Positions 26,645-36,239 of a DNA stretch of 64,000 nucleotides are shown here, one piece after another; positions within the stretch are counted from its first letter, which is position 1, and every line of letters begins with the position of its first letter. The translations under genes were made by a program, and so were the position numbers. The stretch comes from JAJCYK01 sp965224285 (lineage in GTDB: Bacteria; Bacteroidota; Bacteroidia; Cytophagales; Cyclobacteriaceae). The stretch lies in the NCBI GenBank assembly GCA_965224285.1, contig OZ245043.1:2976001-3040000 (forward strand), read 5' to 3'. The notes below the pieces were generated by a model. It was not told the origin of the DNA. It searched no databases and worked only from the letters and a program-made list of their open reading frames with translations.

Positions 26645-29535
26645 TACAACAGGGATTCGATATCATCCCTGGAAAGGGTTTTCACAAAACTTTCATCTAC
26701 GGTAATAAGATCCTGAGCCAGTTTAATCTTGTTCTTTTGCAATGCCAGGATCTTTTCCTCCACGGTGCTTTTAGAAATAAACTTATAGGTGAAGACCTTA
26801 TTTTCCTGACCGATCCGGTGTGCCCTATCGATAGCTTGGGCTTCAATGGCCGGATTCCACCAGGGATCCAATAGAAATACATAATCAGCCCTAGTAAGAT
26901 TCAGTCCCAGGCCTCCAGCTTTTAAGGATATTAGAAATACCTTGACATGAGCGATTGACTGAAAATTATTAACCTGAGTTTTTCTATCCTTGGTAGAACC
27001 GTCAAGATAACTGAAGGGAATATGATTATTTAGCAAGTAAGTTTTTAATAAAGCCAGGTGCTTGACAAACTGACTGAATATCAATATCTTATGCCCCTTG
27101 CTTATAGCATTTTTTAGCATGTAAGTAACATCTTCAAGCTTCCCGGAATCACCGGCATAGTCAGGGTCTACCAGCTTAGGATGATTGGCGATCTGACGTA
27201 ACCGGGTAAGCCCCTGCAGCAATAGGAACTGGGATTTGTTCACCCCGTGATCCTCGATACTCTGTAAAATTTTATTGCGGTAAAAGGATTTAGATTCCTC
27301 ATAAAATTCTTCCTGCATGGTGGTCATAGTGCAGTATTTTACGCTTTCAACCTTCTCCGGAAGTTCTGTAGCTACCTGAGATTTATGTCTTCGCAAAATA
27401 AAAGGCTTAATGATGGTATTCAGTTTATGAGTTTTTTTATCATCCTGCTGCTTTTCGATGGGGGTTTGAAACTCTGCCCTAAAGTATTTTTGATTTCCCA
27501 ACAGACCAGGGTTGATGAAAGTCATCTGTGACCACAGATCCAGGGTACTATTTTCCAGGGGTGTTCCGGTGAGGATCAAACGATACTCGGAGTTTAATTT
27601 TTTTACCGCCTTCGCGATATTACTATTAGGATTTTTTATGGCCTGACTCTCATCTAGTATTATATAGTTGAAGCAGTAATTTCTAAGGGTCTCCACATCC
27701 AGCCGGGTGATTCCGTAACTGGTCAACACCAAATCATATCCATGGAATTGGTCTATGTCCTTAACCCTGTTAGTTCCGGTATATATAAACACTTTTAGGT
27801 TTGGTGTGAACTTACTGGCTTCCATCTGCCAATTATAGATCAGTGATGTGGGCATGATCAACAAACTGGCCTGCTGGCAACCCATTTCTTTCTGCGATTG
27901 TAGTATGGCCAGGGTTTGTACCGTTTTACCTAATCCCATATCATCTGCCAGACAACCGCCGAAATTAAATTTGTTGAGGAATAGCAGCCAGTTATACCCC
28001 GCCTTTTGGTAAGGACGCAAGTTCCCCTTAAAGGCTTTCGGTAAGGGACGGTCTTCGATCTTTTCGAATGTTTTAAGGCCCTGGAGTTTCTGACTCATGG
28101 AAACCTCGGCCAGGTCGGCCTTTTCCAATTCCTGTACCAGGGCCAAATGATGCTTTTTCAAGGTCATGTCCATGTTTTCATCACCTTGCTCCATAAAGGC
28201 AAACAGTTCGGAATACTCCTTAAACCAATGTTCGGGAATTACTCCGATCTCTCCGTTGGGCAAAGTGATTTCATTTTTCTTGGCCAGAATCAATTTCCTT
28301 AATTGGATAAAAGGAATTTCATAGTGACCAAATTTTACGGTGGTATGGATATCAAACCAGTCGATGTTTTCACGAACGTCTATACTGATATAGGATTGTC
28401 CCAAAAAATAACGTTTGGGTTCCAGGTGGGACTGCCGGATTATGAAACCTTCAGCTTCAAGACAGTCCTTACAAGATTGAAGCCAGCTAAAGCACCTCGC
28501 TTTGTTCATAACGGCATAACCATTCCGCATTGGCAATCCTCGTTGTATCAACAGATCCCGGAACCTGGTTTCAGCATCCGGATCCCTCCTCAATCGATAA
28601 AATATATAGGAGTCCTCTGTTTTACGTAGATTGACACTGACCGGCTGGATCTTGTGGGCTTTGTAATTGTATGGGCCGTAGTTGAAGGAAAGTTCAAACA
28701 GAATACGTTCTTCGGTTTCCTCTACCGAATGGGGACTGTTTTCTGAAAAGGTAAGGACTGGCTGGCTGGGGTAACTCACAGTTTTAATATCAAACCCTTT
28801 GGCATAGACATCAAAATGAGCCACCAGAGGTGCCACAAATTTGCGATAGTAGGTTTCTTCGACCTGTTTGGGTATTACAATAAACTTCTTATTTAAGAAT
28901 GGTCGGAGTTTTTTCCCATCTACATTCTTTTCAAAATTGTAAAGTTTACCTCCAACCATCATCCATGCCGGGGTATCGCAAATGATAATAGCATTCTTAT
29001 ATTGGAAATCCACTTTTTGACCCTGACATTTAATAGTTGGAAAATAGTGGGTATTATCGTGGTTCCTGCGGAAATGAAATAGGATAGTAGCTTTTTCCCG
29101 TATTATCTCGATCTTCCGCCAGGCCGGTTCCCCGTCATTCCCCATCTCGAACAGGTTCTTATCCCTCATCAATGACAGGATACGAGATCTTTTGGACTCC
29201 AGGTAATTTTGTATTTCCTCCTGTACAGCCTGGTTGCCCTTATCAGGATGGTAGATCTTTAAAAAGAACTCCTGAGCTTTAACCTTTCGTTTATAAAATT
29301 TACGAATTATCCGGTTCTGCTGCATGGAATCCATAAGGCTGATAAGCTCGTAATCCGCGTCATCAAGTCCTTCTGAAAACTCATCTGCATTGCGGGAACT
29401 GATATTTTGATGAAGGAAGGTAAGTCTGTTTTTTTCGTCCAGTTGAATTACATAGGACTCAAACAGGTACCCCAAATATTCATGTTGGAACAATGAATAT
29501 ACTAGTTTAAATGATTTAGTGGTTGAAACCTTCAT
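26641..29535 (-). CDS. SNF2-family DEAD/DEAH helicase
   Basis: The 964-residue protein is a Swi2/Snf2 ATPase of the bacterial type. The first half (about 1-480) is a poorly conserved N-terminal region. The motor follows with all main motifs: Walker A DDMGLGKTVQ (near residue 531), LDESQAIKNP (DEAH-like box), LTGTPLENS, SLKAGGLGLNLT and the arginine-finger block DPWWNPAIEAQAIDRAHRIGQ. Such proteins translocate on double-stranded DNA and remodel bound proteins, including stalled RNA polymerase as in RapA; the target here is unknown. No phage-defence genes (drmB/drmA, methyltransferase or nuclease) are adjacent, so a housekeeping role is more likely. Confidence 0.94.
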   Translation of the reverse strand: MKVSTTKSFKLVYSLFQHEYLGYLFESYVIQLDEKNRLTFLHQNISSRNADEFSEGLDDADYELISLMDSMQQNRIIRKFYKRKVKAQEFFLKIYHPDKGNQAVQEEIQNYLESKRSRILSLMRDKNLFEMGNDGEPAWRKIEIIREKATILFHFRRNHDNTHYFPTIKCQGQKVDFQYKNAIIICDTPAWMMVGGKLYNFEKNVDGKKLRPFLNKKFIVIPKQVEETYYRKFVAPLVAHFDVYAKGFDIKTVSYPSQPVLTFSENSPHSVEETEERILFELSFNYGPYNYKAHKIQPVSVNLRKTEDSYIFYRLRRDPDAETRFRDLLIQRGLPMRNGYAVMNKARCFSWLQSCKDCLEAEGFIIRQSHLEPKRYFLGQSYISIDVRENIDWFDIHTTVKFGHYEIPFIQLRKLILAKKNEITLPNGEIGVIPEHWFKEYSELFAFMEQGDENMDMTLKKHHLALVQELEKADLAEVSMSQKLQGLKTFEKIEDRPLPKAFKGNLRPYQKAGYNWLLFLNKFNFGGCLADDMGLGKTVQTLAILQSQKEMGCQQASLLIMPTSLIYNWQMEASKFTPNLKVFIYTGTNRVKDIDQFHGYDLVLTSYGITRLDVETLRNYCFNYIILDESQAIKNPNSNIAKAVKKLNSEYRLILTGTPLENSTLDLWSQMTFINPGLLGNQKYFRAEFQTPIEKQQDDKKTHKLNTIIKPFILRRHKSQVATELPEKVESVKYCTMTTMQEEFYEESKSFYRNKILQSIEDHGVNKSQFLLLQGLTRLRQIANHPKLVDPDYAGDSGKLEDVTYMLKNAISKGHKILIFSQFVKHLALLKTYLLNNHIPFSYLDGSTKDRKTQVNNFQSIAHVKVFLISLKAGGLGLNLTRADYVFLLDPWWNPAIEAQAIDRAHRIGQENKVFTYKFISKSTVEEKILALQKNKIKLAQDLITVDESFVKTLSRDDIESLLY

Positions 29536-29549
29536 ACAGGGTTTACCCG

Positions 29550-29569
29550 AATTACCGAAACCGGTAATT
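29550..29569. promoter_or_regulatory. Perfect inverted repeat in the SNF2 leader
   Basis: AATTACCG (29550-29557) and CGGTAATT (29562-29569) form a perfect 8-bp inverted repeat around a 4-base centre, 15-34 bases upstream of the SNF2 ATG. The run of A bases after it gives T before, not after, the hairpin on the minus strand, so it is not a terminator of the lolC/E-like gene or SNF2. An operator or a leader hairpin is possible. Confidence 0.4.
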
Positions 29570-29621
29570 TATAAAAAAAATACAGTTATAGAAATAAATT
29601 AGACTATTCTAACACCTGACT

Positions 29622-30845
29622 TTAGAGATTAGAGACCACCGGTGTTTTGGCTGCTATTGCCGCTGGCCTGTAGGAGGCCAAAAAAGTGATAATTATTACG
29701 CAAATAGCCGTGTAGAGAAAATCCATAACCTGCATTTTCACTGGATAGGCGTTGACTATGCTGGTCTCCATGCCCATGGATATTATTCCTAATTTAATTT
29801 GGATCCAGCAGAGGATAAATCCCAGAAATAGTCCAATGGCTGCACCTACCAAACTGATAATTGCGCCCTCTAAAATGAATATGTTTTTAACTAATCTGGG
29901 TGTAGCACCCATAGCAAAGAGGACAGATATGTCCTTTTGCTTATCAATGGCCAGCATATTCAAAGTGAAAAATGTGCTCAGAGAAGCCAGTGCCAGGATA
30001 AAGAAAAAGGCCAGTAAAGCAAATAGCTTTTCAATTTTGATAGCCCGAAAGAGGCTGGGATGTTGTTCATCCTTATTGGTTATGCGGAATTCCTCCCCTA
30101 ACTTCTGGATTAAAGTTCCTTGTACCTCTTCGATCTTAAAATTTTCAGAAACCTTTATTTCCAGTGATGTGCGGCGATCCTGGTGCTGAAACAGTTCTGC
30201 GGCGAAATCAAGGGGCACAAAGACAAATTGTTCATCATACTGTTTTTCGATGGCGAAAACTCCTCCCGGCAATATGGACTTCTGGTTGTATAAAGCACCA
30301 CTGGCAGGAGCCCGACCCCTGGTGACTTTGGGATAATAAAGTTGTAAACTGGTGAACTCGTCATTGGGTGAGATCGATAGATTGTGCAGCACACCCAATC
30401 CCACCACAGCATAACTGACATCTCCTTTTTTCAGTTGGGGGTCGCCATTCACCAACACCTTGGCCAGTCGCTGCTGTTCAATAAAATTGTCGCTAACCCC
30501 TTTCAGCCTGACAAACATTTCCGCATCGCGATATCGCATCAAAGCGTTATCTTCCACAACCTCACTGACTACTTCTACTCCTTCGGTATTTGATACCTGC
30601 TCCAGTAACTCACTGGAAATATCAAACCATTTTCCTTCCATCGCTTCTATCTTTATTTCCGGATCAAACGATCCATAAAGGCTGCGAATAAGGTTTTCCA
30701 AGCCGTTAAAAACCGACAGTACTACTACCAGGGCAGCAGTGCCTAAGGCCACGCCGAACATGGATATTAATGAGATTACATGAATGAAGTTCTTTTTCTT
30801 TTTAGAAAGGAAATATCGTCTGGCGATGAAGTAGGCGAGTTTCAA
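29622..30845 (-). CDS. LolC/LolE-like FtsX-family ABC transporter permease
   Basis: The 407-residue inner-membrane protein has the LolC/E layout: an N-terminal helix after ARRYFLSKKKKNF, a large periplasmic MacB-like domain (about 45-265), then three helices forming the FtsX domain (LSTFFTLNMLAIDKQKDISVL is a family mark). LolCDE extracts lipoproteins from the inner membrane for transport to the outer membrane. Only the permease is present; the ATPase LolD must be elsewhere. It starts one base after the rbfA stop, so the two are cotranscribed, an arrangement also known in other Bacteroidota. Confidence 0.92.
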   Translation of the reverse strand: MKLAYFIARRYFLSKKKKNFIHVISLISMFGVALGTAALVVVLSVFNGLENLIRSLYGSFDPEIKIEAMEGKWFDISSELLEQVSNTEGVEVVSEVVEDNALMRYRDAEMFVRLKGVSDNFIEQQRLAKVLVNGDPQLKKGDVSYAVVGLGVLHNLSISPNDEFTSLQLYYPKVTRGRAPASGALYNQKSILPGGVFAIEKQYDEQFVFVPLDFAAELFQHQDRRTSLEIKVSENFKIEEVQGTLIQKLGEEFRITNKDEQHPSLFRAIKIEKLFALLAFFFILALASLSTFFTLNMLAIDKQKDISVLFAMGATPRLVKNIFILEGAIISLVGAAIGLFLGFILCWIQIKLGIISMGMETSIVNAYPVKMQVMDFLYTAICVIIITFLASYRPAAIAAKTPVVSNL

Positions 30846-30846
30846 T

Positions 30847-31224
30847 TCAGTGGTCTTCTTGGGGAGGAATGTCCAATCGATTTAATAACTGATCCATTTC
30901 AGCTGCATGTTGCGACCCCTGATCCTCAATAAAAATCAATTCCGGTATACGTCGCACTTGCTTACCAATTCTAAAACCCAGCAATTTTCGAATTTCACTC
31001 TGGTGGGCTTCTACCAGTTCCAGGGGATTTTGATCAGGCCCTACAGCAAGCGCGCTAAGGTAAATCTTGGCCACGCTAAGGTCCGGTGATACCTCTGCCC
31101 GGGTCACTGATATTATGGCATTTTTTAATTCATCTCTGAACCTTTCACGAATGATTTCACTTAAATCCTTTTGCAGTAGCCGGGATATCTTTTGCTGTCT
31201 TTTATTCTCATTCATAAAAGGCAA
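30847..31224 (-). CDS. rbfA: 30S ribosome-binding factor A
   Basis: RbfA binds the 30S subunit and helps mature the 5' end of 16S rRNA, and is needed in cold adaptation. The 125-residue length is normal. The N-terminus QQKISRLLQKDLSEII and the KH-like core ISVTRAEVSPDLSVAKIYLSAL are standard, as is the KQVRRIPELIFIEDQGSQHA block. It heads an operon with the LolC/E-like gene. Upstream bases on the minus strand include a -7-like element at 31260-31267. Confidence 0.96.
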   Translation of the reverse strand: MPFMNENKRQQKISRLLQKDLSEIIRERFRDELKNAIISVTRAEVSPDLSVAKIYLSALAVGPDQNPLELVEAHQSEIRKLLGFRIGKQVRRIPELIFIEDQGSQHAAEMDQLLNRLDIPPQEDH

Positions 31225-31259
31225 ATTACATTAATTTTGCTTTTTCTGGCATTATTACC

Positions 31260-31267
31260 CAAATTTA
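31260..31267 (-). promoter_or_regulatory. Possible -7 element for rbfA
   Basis: TAAATTTG on the minus strand matches TAnnTTTG and lies 35 bases before the rbfA ATG. No -33 element is clear. Confidence 0.35.
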
Positions 31268-31306
31268 AGCTTTCTGTTGCCTTACCCTAATCCTAATTAA
31301 CGATCC

Positions 31307-32716
31307 TTGCTGGCATTTTTTAGAATCAACGACCCCTATCGAGTTATCGGTATATTTCTGTTGATAATAGCGATCAGGATCCCTCTATTTTTTGGATCCG
31401 TGCCTCTGACCAACCCTGAGCTTGAGTGGATGGTGGTAGGCGAATCCATATCCTTCGATCGTATTTTATATTTGGACCTATGGGATGATTCCGCACCGTT
31501 ATCGGCGCTGGTGTATTCGATTATCGACTCCTTATTTGGCAGAAGCCAGACTGCCTACCTGGTAATATCTATGTTGTTGGTATTTGCCCAGTCTGTTATC
31601 TTCAATCAGCTGGCTATTTTTAACAAGGTATTCAAGGAGAATACCTATGTGCCCGCTATGATCTACGGGGTGGTTATGGCGCTATTTTTTGATTTCTTTA
31701 CCTTATCACCAGTGCTCATGAGCATGCTGTTTATCATGCTTTTAGTCAAGGGAATTTTCAATCACATCGCACATAAAGGGAAGGACGAGCATTTTCTAAA
31801 CATGGGATGGTCATTGGGTGTTGCGATTTTATTTTACCTGCCATCAATAATCTTTCTGTCGGTGGCTTTGCTCACTCTAACCTTATATAGTAACATGACC
31901 CTGAAAAAGTATTTACTGCTGATCTTCGGGGCGGTATTTCCTCTGGTGTTAGTGAGTATTTACTTTTTTTGGCATGGAGCATTAGTGGAGTTTTACGAAC
32001 AGTATTTTCTATCCTGGGTATCTACCTCGGCAAAGCCCTATGTACCAGCTACCACCTTGTTGTATATCGCCCTGCCAACAGGAGTACTTTTAATATTCTC
32101 CCTGATCGTGATTAATTCGGCTACCCGTTTCAGTAACCAACAAACAAATTTTTTGCTGGTCATGATGTGGTTCTTCCTGGCCGGAATATCCGCAGTGCTA
32201 TTAGTAAAGGACCGTGCTCCCCATCAGTTGATTATACTGGCTATTCCAGTATCATTTTACCTCAGCCACTTCTTCCTTCTTATACGTAGGCGTTTTTTGG
32301 CCGAGCTGATTTTTCTAAGCTTTTTCTCCGCGATCATGATCATAAATTACGGTAATCTGAAAGGCATTATGTTACCGGATAACTGGTTTAATTTTGATAG
32401 ACTTCTGGTACGAAATACTCCCTGGGACGACCTGGTAGCAGGTAAGAAAATTCTGATCCTGGGAAAAGATTTAAACGCTTATAAAAATTCAACCTTAGCT
32501 ACTCCATATTTCAATTGGGACCTCACCAGAAGACATTTGGGGCAGTTACAATCCTATAATAATCTCAGCGTAGTTTTCAGAGAGTTCTCTGCTGAAATGC
32601 CGGAAGTTTTGATAGACCAGCAGGGAGTAGTGCTTGAAATGTTTGAGTTCATGCCTACCTTAGGCGACAGGTATGTGAAAAGCGACGTTGATAGTGCCTA
32701 CATACTAAAACCTTAA
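31307..32716 (+). CDS. DUF6427-like multi-pass membrane protein
   Basis: The 469-residue protein has about 11-13 predicted membrane helices and a short soluble C-terminus. The N-terminus FFRINDPYRVIGIFLLIIAIRIP, the FGRSQTAYLVISMLLVFAQSVIFN block and the position of an acidic loop (LYLDLWDDSAPLSALVYS) resemble the DUF6427 family, found widely in gliding and marine Bacteroidota. Its function is not known. The frame begins with TTG (31307); no ATG occurs before the first helix, so TTG is the likely start. The stop shares TTAA with the rpiB stop on the other strand. Confidence 0.8.
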   Translation: MLAFFRINDPYRVIGIFLLIIAIRIPLFFGSVPLTNPELEWMVVGESISFDRILYLDLWDDSAPLSALVYSIIDSLFGRSQTAYLVISMLLVFAQSVIFNQLAIFNKVFKENTYVPAMIYGVVMALFFDFFTLSPVLMSMLFIMLLVKGIFNHIAHKGKDEHFLNMGWSLGVAILFYLPSIIFLSVALLTLTLYSNMTLKKYLLLIFGAVFPLVLVSIYFFWHGALVEFYEQYFLSWVSTSAKPYVPATTLLYIALPTGVLLIFSLIVINSATRFSNQQTNFLLVMMWFFLAGISAVLLVKDRAPHQLIILAIPVSFYLSHFFLLIRRRFLAELIFLSFFSAIMIINYGNLKGIMLPDNWFNFDRLLVRNTPWDDLVAGKKILILGKDLNAYKNSTLATPYFNWDLTRRHLGQLQSYNNLSVVFREFSAEMPEVLIDQQGVVLEMFEFMPTLGDRYVKSDVDSAYILKP

Positions 32717-33150
32717 CAAGCTGCAATCTTATTAACCCGGTTGGAGTGCCTGCCTCCCTCAAAAGAAGTGGAAAGGAAAATTTCGGTCATGGAGCTGGCT
32801 AAATCTGCTGAAACGAAACGGGCTGGTACACATAGAATATTGGCATCATTATGCAGGCGGCTCAATCGGGCTAATTCCTCATTCCAGCAGACCGCAGCCC
32901 TGATGTGTTCATGTTTATTTGCTGACATAGCGACCCCGTTGCCACTGCCGCACACCAAAATACCAAAGGTGTTTGAATGATTTTCTACAAAAGAAGCTAC
33001 CGGGTGAGCAAAATCGGGATAATCCACCGATTCGGCGCTGGATGGTCCAAAATCTTCAACCTCGTAACCTTTTTCCCGCAACAATTCAGCTAGCGACTCC
33101 TTGTAGTGGAATCCCGCGTGGTCTCCTCCTATGGCTATTTTTGGTTTCAT
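32713..33150 (-). CDS. rpiB: Ribose 5-phosphate isomerase B
   Basis: This enzyme interconverts ribose 5-phosphate and ribulose 5-phosphate in the pentose phosphate pathway. The 145-residue length and the motifs GGDHAGFHYKE (N-terminal) and VCGSGNGVAMSANK (with the active-site Cys) are those of the LacA/RpiB family. It overlaps tatC by four bases and ends the glyA-tatC-rpiB operon. RpiB rather than allose-6-phosphate isomerase is inferred from the context and the length. Confidence 0.95.
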   Translation of the reverse strand: MKPKIAIGGDHAGFHYKESLAELLREKGYEVEDFGPSSAESVDYPDFAHPVASFVENHSNTFGILVCGSGNGVAMSANKHEHIRAAVCWNEELARLSRLHNDANILCVPARFVSADLASSMTEIFLSTSFEGGRHSNRVNKIAAC

Positions 33151-33953
33151 GACTCTACAATTTCTTCGCTGGATCGTTTCAATACCATACGGCTAATAAA
33201 GATACTGATTTGATAAAGGAATACCAATGGAAAGGCAATAAGCACCTGACTGATAACATCTGGCGGAGTGAGTATGGCCGAGATTAGCAGGATCACAATA
33301 ATGGCATGCCTGCGATAGGCTTTCATTAACTCCGGAGTTACTAAACCCGCTTTGCTCAAAAAGAACACCACAATTGGCAGCTGAAACATCAAACCGCAGG
33401 TTAGTACCAGGGTGGCAATGGTGGTGACATAGCTAATGATATCAAACTCGTTCAAAATGGAACTAGCCACCTGATAGTTGGCTAAAAAATTTACTGCCAA
33501 GGGAGTAATAATAAAATATCCGAACAATACGCCACAGGCAAAAAGCAAGCTTACAAAGAAAGTGGCACCACGGGAAACCTTGCGTTCCTCGTCATAAAGC
33601 CCTGGCCTTATAAAGCGCCATAACTCCCAAAAGGTGTAGGGAAAAGCGCAAAGCAGGCCAATCACCAATGAAGAAAGAATGTGCATGGTAAATTGACCGG
33701 TCATTTGCCGGCTTTGTATTATAAAAGGCAATTCCTCTATGCACAATACATTTGACCCAATGGCTTCTCCCAATCTGCAGAGGGCGCGGTAGGTCCAGAA
33801 ATCGGGTCTGGAAGGACCGAGGATGATCATATCCCAAACAATGTCCTTAGATAAAAAAGCGATAATAGCAAAGACCAATATAGAGGCTATGGACCGAATA
33901 AGATGCCAGCGCAACTCCTCCAAATGATCCAAGAAAGACATTTCCTTTTCCAC
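33147..33953 (-). CDS. tatC: Sec-independent protein translocase TatC
   Basis: TatC is the twin-arginine signal receptor in the inner membrane. The protein has 268 residues with six predicted helices; the N-terminal SFLDHLEELRWHLIRS motif, the FWELWRFIRPGLYDEERK block and the conserved Glu in cytoplasmic loop 1 are present. At least four genes in the window encode proteins with twin-Arg-like signals (8532, 54152, 60676, 61719), so Tat is clearly in use. TatA/TatB is not in the window. The gene lies 10 bases after glyA and overlaps rpiB. Confidence 0.96.
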   Translation of the reverse strand: MEKEMSFLDHLEELRWHLIRSIASILVFAIIAFLSKDIVWDMIILGPSRPDFWTYRALCRLGEAIGSNVLCIEELPFIIQSRQMTGQFTMHILSSLVIGLLCAFPYTFWELWRFIRPGLYDEERKVSRGATFFVSLLFACGVLFGYFIITPLAVNFLANYQVASSILNEFDIISYVTTIATLVLTCGLMFQLPIVVFFLSKAGLVTPELMKAYRRHAIIVILLISAILTPPDVISQVLIAFPLVFLYQISIFISRMVLKRSSEEIVES

Positions 33954-33963
33954 CGTCAGAGGA

Positions 33964-35235
33964 CTATTTATACAATGGGTAATCCTTCATCCACTGATTT
34001 ACTTCTTCCTTTACTGCTGTGATGGTTTGATGGTTATCGGGATCATGCAGTACCTGGTCAATTAATTCCACAATCCGATCCATATCTTTTTCCACCAAAC
34101 CCCGGGTAGTTACGGCAGCAGTGCCCAACCGCATACCAGAAGTGACAAAAGGAGATTTATCATCAAAAGGCACCATATTTTTATTGATGGTTATATCGGC
34201 GCTGACCAATGCGTTCTCGGCTCTTTTGCCAGTTAGTCCCTGTGGTCTCAGATCAATCAACATGAGGTGGTTATCAGTGCCTCCGGAGATAATTTTATAT
34301 CCTCTTTGGCTAAATGCCTGAGCCATTTGCCGGGCATTCTTCTGCACCTGAATAACATAGTTCAGATAATCATCACTCAAAGCCTCCAGAAAAGCCACTG
34401 CCTTGGCGGCAATAACGTGTTCAAGCGGACCACCCTGGGTCCCGGGAAATACCCCGGAATCAAGGATAGTAGAAATTTTCTTTACAGTTCCTTTTGGTGT
34501 TTTTAAGCCCATGGGGTTCTCAAAATCCTTACCGATCATGATCATCCCACCCCGTGGTCCACGTAATGTTTTGTGAGTAGTGGTGGTTACAATGTGGCAA
34601 TATTCCAGGGGATCGTCCAATAAGCCTCTGGCAATTAATCCCGCGGGATGAGCGATATCAGCCATTAGCAAGGCCCCTACCTTTTCTGCCGTTTCTCTCA
34701 AGTGATGGTAATCCCAGTCCCTGCTGTAGGCTGAGGCACCGCATATGATCAGTTTTGGCTGCTCCTTCAGCGCAATGCTATCTACTTCGTCCCAATCAAT
34801 AGTACCGGTCTGTTGGTCCACCCCGTAAAAACTGGGACGGTATAGTTTCCCGGAAAAATTGACTGGTGAACCATGAGTGAGGTGACCACCATGCGCCAGG
34901 TCAAAACCCAATACTTTATCTCCTGGGTTGATTACTGCCAGCATCACTGCAGCATTGGCCTGAGCCCCGGAATGTGGCTGCACATTAGCCCAGGCCGCGC
35001 CGAATAACTCCCTGGCGCGGTCTATGGCCAATTGCTCTATTTGGTCCACAATTTCACAACCTCCGTAATATCTTTTCCCCGGCAGACCTTCGGCATATTT
35101 ATTGGTGAGCACTGTACCCATGGCTTCCAGTACCTGCGGAGAGGCAAAGTTTTCAGAAGCTATTAATTCCAAGCCGGTTTCCTGACGAAGCCTCTCCTTA
35201 TTTATCAGGTCAAAAACCAATTGATCTCTATCCAT
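33964..35235 (-). CDS. glyA: Serine hydroxymethyltransferase
   Basis: GlyA converts serine and tetrahydrofolate to glycine and methylene-THF. The PLP lysine is in the TTTTHKTLRGPRGG motif, and EGLPGKRYYGGCEIVD and LIASENFASPQVLEAMG are standard. The start is set at ATG 35235 (MDRDQLVFDLINKERLRQ). A longer frame opens at 35262, but the promoter -7 box (35260-35267) overlaps that codon, so it would not be transcribed. The length of 423 fits the family. It heads an operon with tatC and rpiB. Confidence 0.97.
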   Translation of the reverse strand: MDRDQLVFDLINKERLRQETGLELIASENFASPQVLEAMGTVLTNKYAEGLPGKRYYGGCEIVDQIEQLAIDRARELFGAAWANVQPHSGAQANAAVMLAVINPGDKVLGFDLAHGGHLTHGSPVNFSGKLYRPSFYGVDQQTGTIDWDEVDSIALKEQPKLIICGASAYSRDWDYHHLRETAEKVGALLMADIAHPAGLIARGLLDDPLEYCHIVTTTTHKTLRGPRGGMIMIGKDFENPMGLKTPKGTVKKISTILDSGVFPGTQGGPLEHVIAAKAVAFLEALSDDYLNYVIQVQKNARQMAQAFSQRGYKIISGGTDNHLMLIDLRPQGLTGKRAENALVSADITINKNMVPFDDKSPFVTSGMRLGTAAVTTRGLVEKDMDRIVELIDQVLHDPDNHQTITAVKEEVNQWMKDYPLYK

Positions 35236-35259
35236 AAACAGCTCGCTAAATATTGCATC

Positions 35260-35291
35260 CAAAAATACAGGATGGTATAGAATTATTCAAA
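35260..35291 (-). promoter_or_regulatory. Bacteroidota promoter for glyA-tatC-rpiB
   Basis: On the minus strand TTTG (35291-35288), 20 bases, then TATTTTTG (35267-35260) matches the two-part Bacteroidota consensus. Its position places transcription start near 35254 and so decides the glyA start at 35235. Confidence 0.7.
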
Positions 35292-35355
35292 GAACAGCGG
35301 CAATTCAACCCATTTTTAATTATCTTAAATTGTTGTAAAAACCTGCGGATGAACC

Positions 35356-36096
35356 ATGAACTTATATAAAAACTTGCTCTGGATCCTATGCCTGTTGTGG
35401 GCTTGCGGTGATGTAATATATGAAGAGGGGAACGGGCAAATCACTTCTGAAAAACGCATGCTGGACAGTTTTGATGAAATCAGACTTTCCGGCAATTATG
35501 AAGTTGGGATCAAGCAAGGCGCCCAGGAACAATTGGTGATTGTCACAGACGAGAACTTGATGAAATATATTCAGTCATCCGTGGAAGATGGAATATTGAT
35601 CATTGAAGATGATCAGAAAATTCGCAGTAAGGACGGTATCAAATTATATATTACTTACCAGGAGCTTACCAGGCTCCGTTCTGCCGGTGCCTCTGTGATC
35701 AAAACTGATGGACCACTTCGAAGCGAACTTTTTCATCTGGAAGTACCGGGGGCTGGTATGGTAGATCTGGATGTAGATGTGGATGAGTTAGAAGTTGAAC
35801 TGGCTGGCGCAGGTTTAGTAAAGTTAAAGGGGCGAGCTGATCAGCAAACCGTCGACCTGAGAGGAGTCGGCAGCCTGAAAGCCTTTGAATTGGAGAGCAA
35901 ACATTGCCAGGTCACTGTGAGTGGTGTGGGAGGCGCCGAGGTTAATGTAAAAGAAAATTTAAAAGCTGTCGTTAAAGGTATAGGTGGAATCCAATATCTC
36001 GGAGACCCGGCAGTTATTTCAGATCAGGTCTCCGGTATTGGTACTATAAAAAAAGGTGAAGTGCAAAATGACTCGGACGATGATCAGGCGATGTGA
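35356..36096 (+). CDS. DUF2807 (GIN-domain) lipoprotein
   Basis: The 246-residue protein has a lipoprotein signal ending LLWACGD and a DUF2807 head domain of repeated short beta strands with GIN/GAG turns: LRSAGASVI, VPGAGMVDLD, LAGAGLVKLK, LRGVGSLKAF, VSGVGGAEV and VSGIGTIKKG. This solenoid is known as the putative auto-transporter adhesin head GIN domain and is common in Bacteroidota, usually in outer-surface lipoproteins. The function is not known. The gene is divergent from glyA with a 120-base gap from the corrected glyA start. Confidence 0.93.
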   Translation: MNLYKNLLWILCLLWACGDVIYEEGNGQITSEKRMLDSFDEIRLSGNYEVGIKQGAQEQLVIVTDENLMKYIQSSVEDGILIIEDDQKIRSKDGIKLYITYQELTRLRSAGASVIKTDGPLRSELFHLEVPGAGMVDLDVDVDELEVELAGAGLVKLKGRADQQTVDLRGVGSLKAFELESKHCQVTVSGVGGAEVNVKENLKAVVKGIGGIQYLGDPAVISDQVSGIGTIKKGEVQNDSDDDQAM

Positions 36097-36239
36097 AACC
36101 GAAGAAGGACCCATAGATATTACATCAGCAATGAAAATTGGGATTATCGAATGAAAATAAACAAATAAAATTGCATCTTGTATCTTAGAAAAATACTATT
36201 CTACCAGTTTAAGAACTATTCACTTTAAAAAATTGAATT

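Noticed and set aside
26641..29535. SNF2 helicase as part of a phage-defence system such as DISARM
   Set aside because: No accompanying methyltransferase, nuclease or DISARM-type genes are adjacent; the neighbours are conserved housekeeping genes.
29752..30189. A 145-codon plus-strand frame
   Set aside because: It is antisense to the LolC/E-like permease, whose FtsX motifs are unambiguous.
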